The notes under the pieces are model-generated. The model saw only the letters and a program-made list of their open reading frames with translations. It was not told the origin of the DNA and did no database searches. A stretch of 6,208 bases of DNA, from assembly GCA_945862475.1 (NCBI GenBank), contig CAMAYW010000157.1, positions 1 to 6,208 of the forward strand. The letters run 5' to 3'. How positions within the stretch are numbered: position 1 is the stretch's first letter; every line of letters starts with the position of its first letter. The translations under genes were made by a program, and so were the position numbers. Of the stretch, positions 1-4,964 are shown one piece after another. Source of the DNA: Bacteriovorax stolpii. Its GTDB lineage: Bacteria; Bdellovibrionota; Bacteriovoracia; Bacteriovoracales; Bacteriovoracaceae.

Positions 1-92
1 GAAGAAATATAAACGACTATGCCAGCAACTCCCGCAATACCAAATAAGAATAAGACCGCTAAGACAGCTAACGTTTTAATCAGACGTTTCAA
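1..92 (-). CDS. N-terminal fragment of a membrane-anchored protein, possibly penicillin-binding protein 1A (partial)
   Basis: Only the first 30 codons are inside the window; the gene runs off the left edge. Reading the minus strand from a TTG at 92-90 gives a start of MKRLIKTLAV, then an unbroken hydrophobic stretch of leucine, valine, alanine, glycine and isoleucine ending near VVYIS. This is a short basic N-terminus followed by one transmembrane segment, typical of an uncleaved membrane anchor. TTG is chosen because AGAGGA lies 7 nt upstream (minus strand, about 105-100), an in-frame TGA sits 8 codons before it, and there is no in-frame ATG or GTG between. The layout resembles class A penicillin-binding proteins (PBP1A), which carry such an anchor before the transglycosylase domain. 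No catalytic domain is visible, so that name is a guess; any single-pass inner-membrane protein would fit. It lies 60 nt downstream of xseB with no clear terminator between, so the two are probably cotranscribed. Confidence 0.55.
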   Translation of the reverse strand, partial: MKRLIKTLAVLAVLFLFGIAGVAGIVVYIS

Positions 93-152
93 AAACAGTT
101 CCTCTGTTCGTGTTCAGATCCATTTTAAGGGAAATCAAAGAGAAAGAAAGAA

Positions 153-374
153 CTACTCTTTATAATCAAGTTCTTTGAGACTATCACTCAGGATTTTTAT
201 TTTTTTTTCGGCCGTTTCTAAAGTTGAGCGACATTTTTTATAAAGTTCGATGCCTTGTTCAAATTTTTTTAGACTTTCATCTAAATTGACTTCACCAGAT
301 TCCAGTTCCCGAACAATTTGCTCAAGATCTTTAAGTGATTTTTCAAAATTGACGGTCTTTTCAGTGCTTCCCAT
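153..374 (-). CDS. xseB: Exodeoxyribonuclease VII small subunit
   Basis: This 73-residue protein is the small subunit of exonuclease VII, the ATP-independent nuclease that degrades single-stranded DNA to oligonucleotides. Several XseB copies bind each catalytic XseA chain. The family signature is plain: FEKSLKDLEQIVRELESGEV at about residues 10-29, then LDESLKKFEQGIELYKKC at about 31-48 and a helical TLETAEKKIKIL at about 51-62. Length and all-helical composition match the family. The ATG at 374-372 is preceded on the minus strand by AGGGTG at a normal distance. xseA is not in the window. The gene is transcribed divergently from the flagellar cluster, with 185 bp between its start and the flgF start, and the downstream membrane-protein gene on the same strand may share its transcript. 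The identity is from the family motif; nothing suggests a link to motility. Confidence 0.95.
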   Translation of the reverse strand: MGSTEKTVNFEKSLKDLEQIVRELESGEVNLDESLKKFEQGIELYKKCRSTLETAEKKIKILSDSLKELDYKE

Positions 375-394
375 GACATCACCCTGTTAGTACT

Positions 395-423
395 TTGACA
401 CTTTTTTTGTTTATTTTTACATA
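395..423 (+). promoter_or_regulatory. Candidate upstream sigma-70-like promoter for the flgF cluster
   Basis: A perfect TTGACA hexamer at 395-400 is followed after 17 nt by TACATA (418-423), a poor -10 with 3 of 6 consensus bases; CATAGT, 2 nt further on, is an alternative with 4 of 6. A start near 430 would give a leader of about 130 nt carrying the whole inverted repeat at 466-535. The spacer is almost all T with a few A and G. This is a motif match only. Confidence 0.25.
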
Positions 424-442
424 GTCCATGATGGTTCGACAA
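413..442 (-). promoter_or_regulatory. Candidate promoter for xseB
   Basis: On the minus strand TTGTCG (about 442-437) is followed after 17 nt by TAAAAA (about 419-414), about 40 nt upstream of the xseB ATG. Both hexamers are imperfect and the region is very AT-rich, so chance matches are likely. It is listed because some promoter must lie in this divergent gap and this is the best-spaced pair seen on this strand. Confidence 0.25.
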
Positions 443-473
443 GGTTTCAGTTAGTTAGCAAAAGAGGCGGAAT

Positions 474-520
474 TTGCCTATGCTCGTTTTCTGTCACTAT
501 GGTTGATAAAATTGCCTATG
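474..520. repeat. 9-bp direct repeat TTGCCTATG overlapping the inverted repeat
   Basis: TTGCCTATG occurs at 474-482 and again at 512-520, a spacing of 38 bp. The first copy overlaps the end of the left inverted-repeat arm; the second sits 2 nt before the right arm. The two repeat systems thus share bases. Confidence 0.55.
504..512 (+). promoter_or_regulatory. Candidate extended -10 promoter between the inverted-repeat arms
   Basis: TGATAAAAT at 504-512 is an extended -10 (TGn plus TAAAAT, 5 of 6 consensus bases). No good -35 is seen at 17 nt. Transcription would start near 519, with the left 13-bp arm about 45 bp upstream and the right arm in the first transcribed bases, an arrangement that could allow repression by looping. 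It competes with the upstream TTGACA candidate; neither is proven. Confidence 0.3.
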
Positions 521-536
521 GGGGCAAATTCCGCCC

Positions 537-557
537 ACTCCATCAGGACGAAGGAGT
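537..557 (+). promoter_or_regulatory. Hairpin pairing with the flgF ribosome-binding site, AGGA in the loop
   Basis: ACTCC (537-541) is complementary to GGAGT (553-557), which contains part of the flgF Shine-Dalgarno sequence AAGGAG (551-556). The 11-nt loop carries CAGGA. A GGA presented in a hairpin loop next to a second GGA in the Shine-Dalgarno is the usual layout of a CsrA target. The stem is only 5 bp, so the structure is modest. A related sequence with the same CATCAGGA core precedes flgJ. Confidence 0.35.
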
Positions 558-559
558 CC

Positions 560-1402
560 ATGAAGAATATTTGGGTACCGTTATCAGGGCAAGTTGCTCA
601 ACAGAGAAAAGTCGAAACCATCGCTAACAATGTAGCGAACGCTAATACTGTTGGGTTCAAGAAAGATCAATTGGTGTTCAAGGAACATCTCACCGCTCTT
701 ACCAAGGGCATGGAAGATGTCGATATACCAAGAAAAGAATTTTCACCCGCTGATTTTTATCACACTCAAGGTGCTGAAAATGCCATGGTCGCGGTCGATG
801 GTAGTTTCACTATTTTTGAACAAGGAACTCTCATTCCTACGAATAATCCATTGGATGTTGCCCTTAAAGGGGATGGATTTATTGAGGTACTCACACCAAC
901 CGGTGTGCGCTTCACAAGAAAAGGAAATTTTTCTTTAAGCCGTGATGGTGAACTTGTCACTGATCAGGGTTTTAAAGTTTTAACTGCTTTGGATGTTCCA
1001 GAAGAATCACTTCGAGATCCCGCATCGGTGGGAACTTTTCCTAACCCAGAAGAAAGAGTACTCAGAGTCCCAACCAATACTAAAATCACTTTTACGAATG
1101 AAGGTGAGATTCTTACTCGTGATGGAATTGTAGGAAAGATGTCAGTGATTGAATTTAAAGATAAGCATGCCCTAAGAAAAGAGGGTAACTCTCTTTATTT
1201 AACTCCAGATGAAGTAAATATCGTAAGAACAAATATCAAAACAACTGTGAATCAAGGTTTTCTCGAGGGATCAAACGTCAATGCGATTGAAGAGATGTCA
1301 GAGCTCATTAAGGCCCACAGACATTTTGAATCCATTCAAAAAGCAATCAATGCTTATGATCAGATCTCTGGAAAAGCAGCTAATGAAGTTGGTAAATTTT
1401 AA
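560..1402 (+). CDS. flgF: Flagellar proximal rod protein FlgF
   Basis: A 280-residue rod protein, exported by the flagellar type III apparatus and built into the proximal rod that crosses the periplasm. The N-terminal rod/hook signature is clear: VETIANNVANANTVGFKKDQ at about residues 18-37. The central hook/basal-body domain has NPLDVALKGDGFIEV (about 96-110) and FTRKGNFSLSRDGELVT (about 118-134). The C-terminus has the matching helix, GFLEGSNVNAIEEMSELIKA (about 233-252). FlgF is preferred over FlgG because the next gene is an evident FlgG and this protein lacks the FlgG-specific loop. The start at 560 is chosen because MKNIWVPLSG aligns with the family start and AAGGAG lies just upstream (spacing 3 nt, rather short). 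The frame stays open back to a TTG at 503 and an ATG at 518, but those starts lack a ribosome-binding site and would add about 14-19 unconserved residues. It is followed by flgG after 13 nt. Confidence 0.93.
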   Translation: MKNIWVPLSGQVAQQRKVETIANNVANANTVGFKKDQLVFKEHLTALTKGMEDVDIPRKEFSPADFYHTQGAENAMVAVDGSFTIFEQGTLIPTNNPLDVALKGDGFIEVLTPTGVRFTRKGNFSLSRDGELVTDQGFKVLTALDVPEESLRDPASVGTFPNPEERVLRVPTNTKITFTNEGEILTRDGIVGKMSVIEFKDKHALRKEGNSLYLTPDEVNIVRTNIKTTVNQGFLEGSNVNAIEEMSELIKAHRHFESIQKAINAYDQISGKAANEVGKF

Positions 1403-1415
1403 TGAGGAGAATTAA

Positions 1416-2201
1416 ATGATTCGTGCACTACACACTTCTGCAACGGGTATGGCCGCTCAGGAATCTAACGTTAACACGATTTCAAATAACATTGCTAACG
1501 TGAACACCACTGGATTTAAAAAAGCTCGAACAGAGTTTGATGATCTTTTGTATGAAACTGTTCAAGAAGCAGGCGCCAAATCTTCAGGTACGACTGAATA
1601 CAATGTAGGACATCAAGTAGGATCAGGGGCCAGAGTTTCCGCCACTAGAAAAATTCACTCTCAAGGCTCCCCGCAAATGACCAATAACCCTTATGACCTG
1701 ATGGTAAACGGAGAGGGTTTCATGGGTATCGTGACACCCAATGGAGAATTAAAATACACGAGAGATGGTTCTTTCAATGTGGATGCACAAGGGAACCTCG
1801 TTACAAGGGCTGGCCATAAAGTTTTTCCGGGCGTTGTTGTTCCACCAAATACCATGAGGATAAGTATTTCTGAAACTGGTGTTGTAGAAGCTTTTACAAG
1901 AGAAGCCGTTGAGCCTATGGGCCTTGGTCAAATTCCCGTTTTTACATTCGTTAATCCAACAGGTCTGCGTTCTGATGGCGCAAATCTTTTGGCGGCGACA
2001 TCAGCTTCTGGTCAAGCTATTCAAAATGTACCTGGTGAAAATGGGTCTGGGATTATTATGCAAGGAGCGATTGAGGCTTCAAACGTCAACGTTATGAACG
2101 AAATGACTGATCTGATTAAAGCGCAACGGGCCTACGAAATGAATTCTAAGGTCATGGGAGTAGCAGATCAAATGCTTCAGACTGTGAATAATATCAGATG
2201 A
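1416..2201 (+). CDS. flgG: Flagellar distal rod protein FlgG
   Basis: FlgG, 261 residues, forms the distal rod on which the P and L rings assemble and to which the hook attaches. Visible in order are MIRALHTSATGMAAQESNVN at residues 1-20, SNNIANVNTTGFKKARTEFD (about 23-42), the FlgG-type loop YETVQEAGAKSSGT followed by NVGHQVGSGARV (about 46-74), NPYDLMVNGEGF (about 91-102), YTRDGSFNVDAQGNLVT (about 114-130) and the C-terminal helix EASNVNVMNEMTDLIKAQRA (about 220-239). Length matches the usual 260-262 residues. The ATG at 1416 has GAGGAG at 1404-1409 with 6-nt spacing. The stop TGA overlaps the flgA start as ATGA, implying translational coupling. It is secreted by the flagellar export gate, so it has no Sec signal peptide, as expected. 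Confidence 0.97.
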   Translation: MIRALHTSATGMAAQESNVNTISNNIANVNTTGFKKARTEFDDLLYETVQEAGAKSSGTTEYNVGHQVGSGARVSATRKIHSQGSPQMTNNPYDLMVNGEGFMGIVTPNGELKYTRDGSFNVDAQGNLVTRAGHKVFPGVVVPPNTMRISISETGVVEAFTREAVEPMGLGQIPVFTFVNPTGLRSDGANLLAATSASGQAIQNVPGENGSGIIMQGAIEASNVNVMNEMTDLIKAQRAYEMNSKVMGVADQMLQTVNNIR

Positions 2202-3079
2202 TCATTTATTATTTTTTTTCTTTTTTTACTTTAGTGTTTACGACTTTCTCTTGGTCTTGTGACATTCATTTGCCTGAGAATGTATTAATTATTAGTGAAA
2301 AAGCTGATTTATCTAAAATGATTGCGGCAAGTGATTGTCAACCCAACATCCTATCAGAGTTAAATAAGACTCTTTTAAATTCTGAAGGTAAGGTTAGTTA
2401 TCTTCAACTCGAAGAGATCTTCAAATCAAAAAACATGAGCGTACAATTTCAACCTCATCACATTCAGATTCAACATTTAAAGAATCTCATTCACGATCAA
2501 CTCGCACTTCCCGTGGGTGTTCACCTGCGCTCATCTGAAGCTGTCAATGCGAATAACTTCATGGCACTGAATCCAGGGGATCAGATTGAAATTAGTTGCG
2601 TAGGTTGTTTATATGGTTCCCAGCAACCCATCAATGTGATCGTTCATGGCATCGATGGAAAAAAAACATCTCTTTTAGCGAGAGCAGATTTTAAAAAAAT
2701 GGTGAAAGCTTTAAGAGTCACATCATTTCAGCCCGCATTTTCGGAGATTTTTCCAACGTCCTTTCGAGAGGATTTTATAGAGGCCATTCCCCACACAGAT
2801 CTTTTCTCTGATGTAGATCAATTAAAATTTTATAAACTTAATAAACCCTTACGGGCCGGTGATCTAGTCAGGCGCTCTGATTTAAATGCCATTAATTTGG
2901 TACGAGCAGGCTCTAAAACAGAAGTTGTTATTGAAAATAAACTAATCATGTTAAAAACTTCGGGCATCTCAAGAAGTAATGGCGGAATCGGTGAATTCGT
3001 TGAAGTCTTTCACCCACAAAAAAATAAAAAGTATCAAGGTAGAGTTATTGACCTTAACAAAGTGTTAGTTGAACTATGA
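2198..3079 (+). CDS. flgA: Flagellar P-ring assembly chaperone FlgA
   Basis: FlgA is a periplasmic chaperone needed for polymerising FlgI into the P ring. This 293-residue protein starts with a hydrophobic, aromatic-rich Sec signal (YYFFSFFTLVF, about residues 4-14). The C-terminal SAF-like/FlgA core is recognisable: KPLRAGDLVRRSDL (about 216-229), LVRAGSKTEVVIENKLIMLK (about 234-253) and a final GEFVEVFHPQKNKKYQGRVI (about 265-284) with the family's GxV near the end. The N-terminal two thirds is divergent. Four cysteines occur: C21 at the likely end of the signal, C47, and a CVGC pair at 134/137; the exported ones could form disulfides. C21 is not in a standard lipobox (FSWSC). The start overlaps the flgG stop (ATGA) without a clear ribosome-binding site, so it is probably coupled; the end overlaps flgH the same way. 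Identity rests on the C-terminal domain plus a position between flgG and flgH/flgI. Confidence 0.88.
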   Translation: MIIYYFFSFFTLVFTTFSWSCDIHLPENVLIISEKADLSKMIAASDCQPNILSELNKTLLNSEGKVSYLQLEEIFKSKNMSVQFQPHHIQIQHLKNLIHDQLALPVGVHLRSSEAVNANNFMALNPGDQIEISCVGCLYGSQQPINVIVHGIDGKKTSLLARADFKKMVKALRVTSFQPAFSEIFPTSFREDFIEAIPHTDLFSDVDQLKFYKLNKPLRAGDLVRRSDLNAINLVRAGSKTEVVIENKLIMLKTSGISRSNGGIGEFVEVFHPQKNKKYQGRVIDLNKVLVEL

Positions 3080-3846
3080 AATTTTTTTTACTTTCCCTAC
3101 TTATTTTTCTCACCTCTTGTGCCAATTATGTGAATTCCATTCATCGTAAAATTGATCAAGGTGAGAATAAACCGAAATCGAGCCGATTTTCACCACGTGA
3201 TCGATTTGGGTCGGTTAAAGAAAAAGATCGATTTAGACCTGAGGAGGATAAGCGCCCTGTACAGAATCCCCTCACCTATTCCTTAGGAAGTGATCCTTCA
3301 GGACAAGTTAAGCCCCCAGTAAAAAGAGAATACAGACCTCAGCGCTATAAGTCTGACGATTTTGTCGATAATGATAATGGTGGTTCACTTTGGGCGAATC
3401 AAGGATCTAGTGCATCTCTATTTACTTATCAAAACGATAAACGAATGGGAGACATGGTTATCATCAACGTTCTGGAGAATTTGAGAAATCAAATTTCAGC
3501 TGAATTAAAAAGAACTTTTCCCGATCGTCCGAAACGGATGGGAAAAGAAGTTACTAGTCCTGCAGGGGAAGACAAAAAAGCGGCACCCGCAGCTGGTGGG
3601 CCTCCTGGACCTCAGGATAGTGAAATGGATATGAAAATTTACGACAAAATTTCTGGAACAGTGATGGAAGAAGTGAGTAAAGATTACATAATGCTGCGCG
3701 GGCGAAAAGATGTGATCTTTAAAAAGGAAAAAAGATCCATCGAAGTCCAAGCACTTGTCTCAAGAAAAGACATCATGGAAAATGATTATGTGAACTCTGA
3801 TAAACTTCTCGAGTCACGCGTCTTAATCCTAGGAAGGGATGATTAA
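3076..3846 (+). CDS. flgH: Flagellar L-ring lipoprotein FlgH
   Basis: FlgH forms the outer-membrane L ring around the rod. The 256-residue protein begins with a lipoprotein signal ending in the lipobox LTSC, placing the lipidated cysteine at residue 15. The core is seen in two parts: GSLWANQGSSASLFTYQNDK followed by RMGDMVIINVLEN (about 103-135), matching the family's GSLW...SLF...GDiv, and the C-terminal GTVMEEVSKDYIMLRGRKDV (about 194-213) with VQALVSRKDIMENDYVNSDK (about 224-243). Unusual features are a long charged linker at about 25-95, rich in Arg, Lys, Asp and Pro and containing repeated DRF motifs, and an Ala/Pro/Gly-rich stretch (AAPAAGGPPGPQ, about 169-180) in the middle of the ring domain. 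The C-terminus lacks the usual glycine-rich strands in full. The ATG overlaps the flgA stop as ATGA without a clear ribosome-binding site, and flgI follows after 1 nt. Identification is firm; the linkers are probably disordered. Confidence 0.92.
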   Translation: MKFFLLSLLIFLTSCANYVNSIHRKIDQGENKPKSSRFSPRDRFGSVKEKDRFRPEEDKRPVQNPLTYSLGSDPSGQVKPPVKREYRPQRYKSDDFVDNDNGGSLWANQGSSASLFTYQNDKRMGDMVIINVLENLRNQISAELKRTFPDRPKRMGKEVTSPAGEDKKAAPAAGGPPGPQDSEMDMKIYDKISGTVMEEVSKDYIMLRGRKDVIFKKEKRSIEVQALVSRKDIMENDYVNSDKLLESRVLILGRDD

Positions 3847-3847
3847 A

Positions 3848-4843
3848 ATGACAAAAATTCTGCCTCTTTTTTTACTTCTCACGAGTCTTTCTTCTTTTGC
3901 TAACACGAGCCGTTTAAAAGATCTCGTGAGTATTAAAGGCGTAAGAGAAAATCCCTTAATTGGTTATGGCCTTGTGATTGGTTTAAATGGAACAGGTGAT
4001 GGTGGTGGAGAAATTACCAACACGTCCCTTAAAAAAATGTTTCAAACACTCGGCTTAAATCCACAAAAAGAAGTGACTTCTAAAAATGTTGCTGCTGTTA
4101 TCGTCACGGCTAAACTTCCAGCCTTTGGTCGACTTGGCCAGAAACTTGATGTGACTGTTTCTTCAATTGGGGATGCCTCTTCACTCGCCGGTGGAACTCT
4201 TCTTGTTACACCCTTGAAGGGTGGTGACGGTCAAATTTATGCCTTAGCAAACGGACCACTTTCTATTGGTGGACTTGAAAAGGGTAAAAAAATGGCAACG
4301 ACGGGAAGAATTCCTGAGGGTGGTTCCATTGAAAAGGAACTAGAGCTTTCTTTCAACGATAAACGTGCCATTCGAATGGCGCTTCATAATCCAGATTTTA
4401 CAACAGCTGCTCGTGTTGAACGAACCATTAACCAAGAGCTTGGTGGAAAATATGCTACGGCTGCGGATGCAACAACTATCGATGTTATTATTCCAAGTTT
4501 TTATGAAAAGAAGGTCGTTGAGCTAATAGCAAACATTGAGAACTTTAAAGTTGTCGCCGATGTGGCCGCGAAGATTGTTATTAATGAACGTACAGGAACT
4601 TTAGTTGCTGGCGGAGATATCGTATTAAAGAAGTCGGCCGTGAGCCACGGGGACTTAGTTGTAGAAATTAAAGGATCAGAAGGATCAGGTAATAAGTTTG
4701 TTCACATGGTGGAGCAATCAACAACCATCAATGATCTTGTTAAAGCCTTGAATGCATTAGGCACAAAGCCCGAAGATCTTATTTCCATCTTTCAGGCCCT
4801 GAAACAAAACGGCTCTCTTCTTGCCGAAATAGAACTCATTTAA
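3848..4843 (+). CDS. flgI: Flagellar P-ring protein FlgI
   Basis: FlgI forms the peptidoglycan-level P ring that acts as a bushing for the rod. The family hallmark SRLKDLVSIKGVRENPLIGY at residues 21-40 continues into GLVIGLNGTGDGG. Further matches are FGRLGQKLDVTVSSIGDASS (about 93-112), GGTLLVTPLKGGDGQIYALA (about 115-134), AKIVINERTGTLVAGGDIVL (about 241-260) and the C-terminal LVKALNALGTKPEDLISIFQ (about 297-316). A Sec signal ends at about SSFA (residues 15-18). The ATG at 3848 is preferred: AAGGG ends 9 nt before it, whereas the in-frame ATG at 3839 directly abuts that ribosome-binding site. The resulting 331 residues are somewhat shorter than commonly seen, mostly from a short segment around 272-290, where relatives usually have a VSQP-type stretch. 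No cysteine is present, so the disulfide known from enteric FlgI cannot form. It is the last gene before a hairpin and a new promoter. Confidence 0.97.
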   Translation: MTKILPLFLLLTSLSSFANTSRLKDLVSIKGVRENPLIGYGLVIGLNGTGDGGGEITNTSLKKMFQTLGLNPQKEVTSKNVAAVIVTAKLPAFGRLGQKLDVTVSSIGDASSLAGGTLLVTPLKGGDGQIYALANGPLSIGGLEKGKKMATTGRIPEGGSIEKELELSFNDKRAIRMALHNPDFTTAARVERTINQELGGKYATAADATTIDVIIPSFYEKKVVELIANIENFKVVADVAAKIVINERTGTLVAGGDIVLKKSAVSHGDLVVEIKGSEGSGNKFVHMVEQSTTINDLVKALNALGTKPEDLISIFQALKQNGSLLAEIELI

Positions 4844-4867
4844 ATTTTGACACTGGAACATTTTACC

Positions 4868-4899
4868 GGGGGGGTTTTTTTACTACCACCCCCCTCTTT
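4868..4899 (+). terminator. G-run/C-run hairpin after flgI, possible terminator or attenuator
   Basis: Seven Gs (4868-4874) followed by seven Ts can pair with CCACCCCCC (4886-4894). One fold has 5 G-C pairs, a bulged A at 4888 and 3 more pairs closing a 9-nt loop. Only TCTTT follows, so the U tract is weak and termination may be partial. It lies 24 nt after the flgI stop and just before the candidate flgJ promoter, which fits a boundary between two transcription units. Confidence 0.5.
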
Positions 4900-4904
4900 A
4901 AAAA

Positions 4905-4913
4905 TGCTACAAT
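4905..4913 (+). promoter_or_regulatory. Extended -10 promoter for flgJ-flgM-flgN-flgK
   Basis: TGCTACAAT is an extended -10 element (TGn followed by TACAAT, 5 of 6 consensus bases). The expected -35 position falls on the C-run of the hairpin and has no TTGACA resemblance, as can occur with extended -10 promoters. Transcription would start near 4920, giving a leader of about 40 nt. No sigma-28 or sigma-54 motif is recognised nearby. Confidence 0.45.
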
Positions 4914-4923
4914 TTATAAAGAA

Positions 4924-4958
4924 TCTCATCAGGATGATGGGGTCTGAACACCAGGATG
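4924..4958 (+). promoter_or_regulatory. Candidate CsrA-type binding region in the flgJ leader
   Basis: Two AGGA-centred sites lie in the leader. TCATCAGGATGA at 4926-4937 can fold as TCAT/ATGA with CAGG in the loop, and ACCAGGATG at 4950-4958 matches 8 of 9 positions of the CsrA consensus ACARGGAUG, overlapping the flgJ ribosome-binding site. The upstream site resembles the flgF leader at 537-559. The consensus is from the literature on CsrA/RsmA; binding here is inferred. Confidence 0.35.
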
Positions 4959-4964
4959 GTAAGA

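Larger units (their letters stand above)
466..535. repeat. Perfect 13-bp inverted repeat with 44-bp spacer upstream of flgF
   Basis: GGCGGAATTTGCC at 466-478 is the exact reverse complement of GGCAAATTCCGCC at 523-535. Each arm is itself nearly palindromic (GGC-N7-GCC), as expected for a dimeric regulator site. Arm centres are 57 bp apart. If transcribed from an upstream promoter, the arms can form a 13-bp stem closing a 44-nt loop. The inner part of the right arm (GGCAA) can instead pair with TTGCC at 512-516, so two exclusive folds are possible. Either an operator pair or an RNA element would fit; the sequence alone does not decide. Confidence 0.7.

Noticed and set aside
76..123. 15-codon minus-strand ORF starting at ATG 123, overlapping the TTG-initiated gene
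   Set aside because: It has no Shine-Dalgarno and a short ordinary composition; it is most likely a chance frame.
466..490. Sigma-54 promoter (GG-N10-GC) upstream of flgF
   Set aside because: The GG and GC pairs around GGCGGAATTTGCC are 8 nt apart (9 on the other strand at the second arm), not the required 10.
503..559. N-terminal extension of flgF from TTG 503 or ATG 518
   Set aside because: No ribosome-binding site at either codon, the extra residues do not resemble the family, the region holds the right arm of the inverted repeat, and ATG 560 has AAGGAG and the conserved protein start.
651..960. Open frames of 95 and 64 codons (plus and minus strand) inside flgF
   Set aside because: They are shadows of the flgF coding sequence, without ribosome-binding sites or recognisable protein features.
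3505..3750. Minus-strand frame of 81 codons inside flgH
   Set aside because: It is rich in Phe, His and Cys in a pattern expected from the antisense of a Lys/Glu-rich gene; there is no start signal.
3839..3847. ATG at 3839 as the flgI start
   Set aside because: The ribosome-binding site would directly abut the start codon; ATG 3848 in the same frame is 9 nt from AAGGG and gives a normal signal peptide.
4847..4875. TTGACA at 4847-4852 as a -35 box
   Set aside because: The -10 position 17 nt downstream falls in the G run and has no TATAAT resemblance; it is also too far from TACAAT at 4908.
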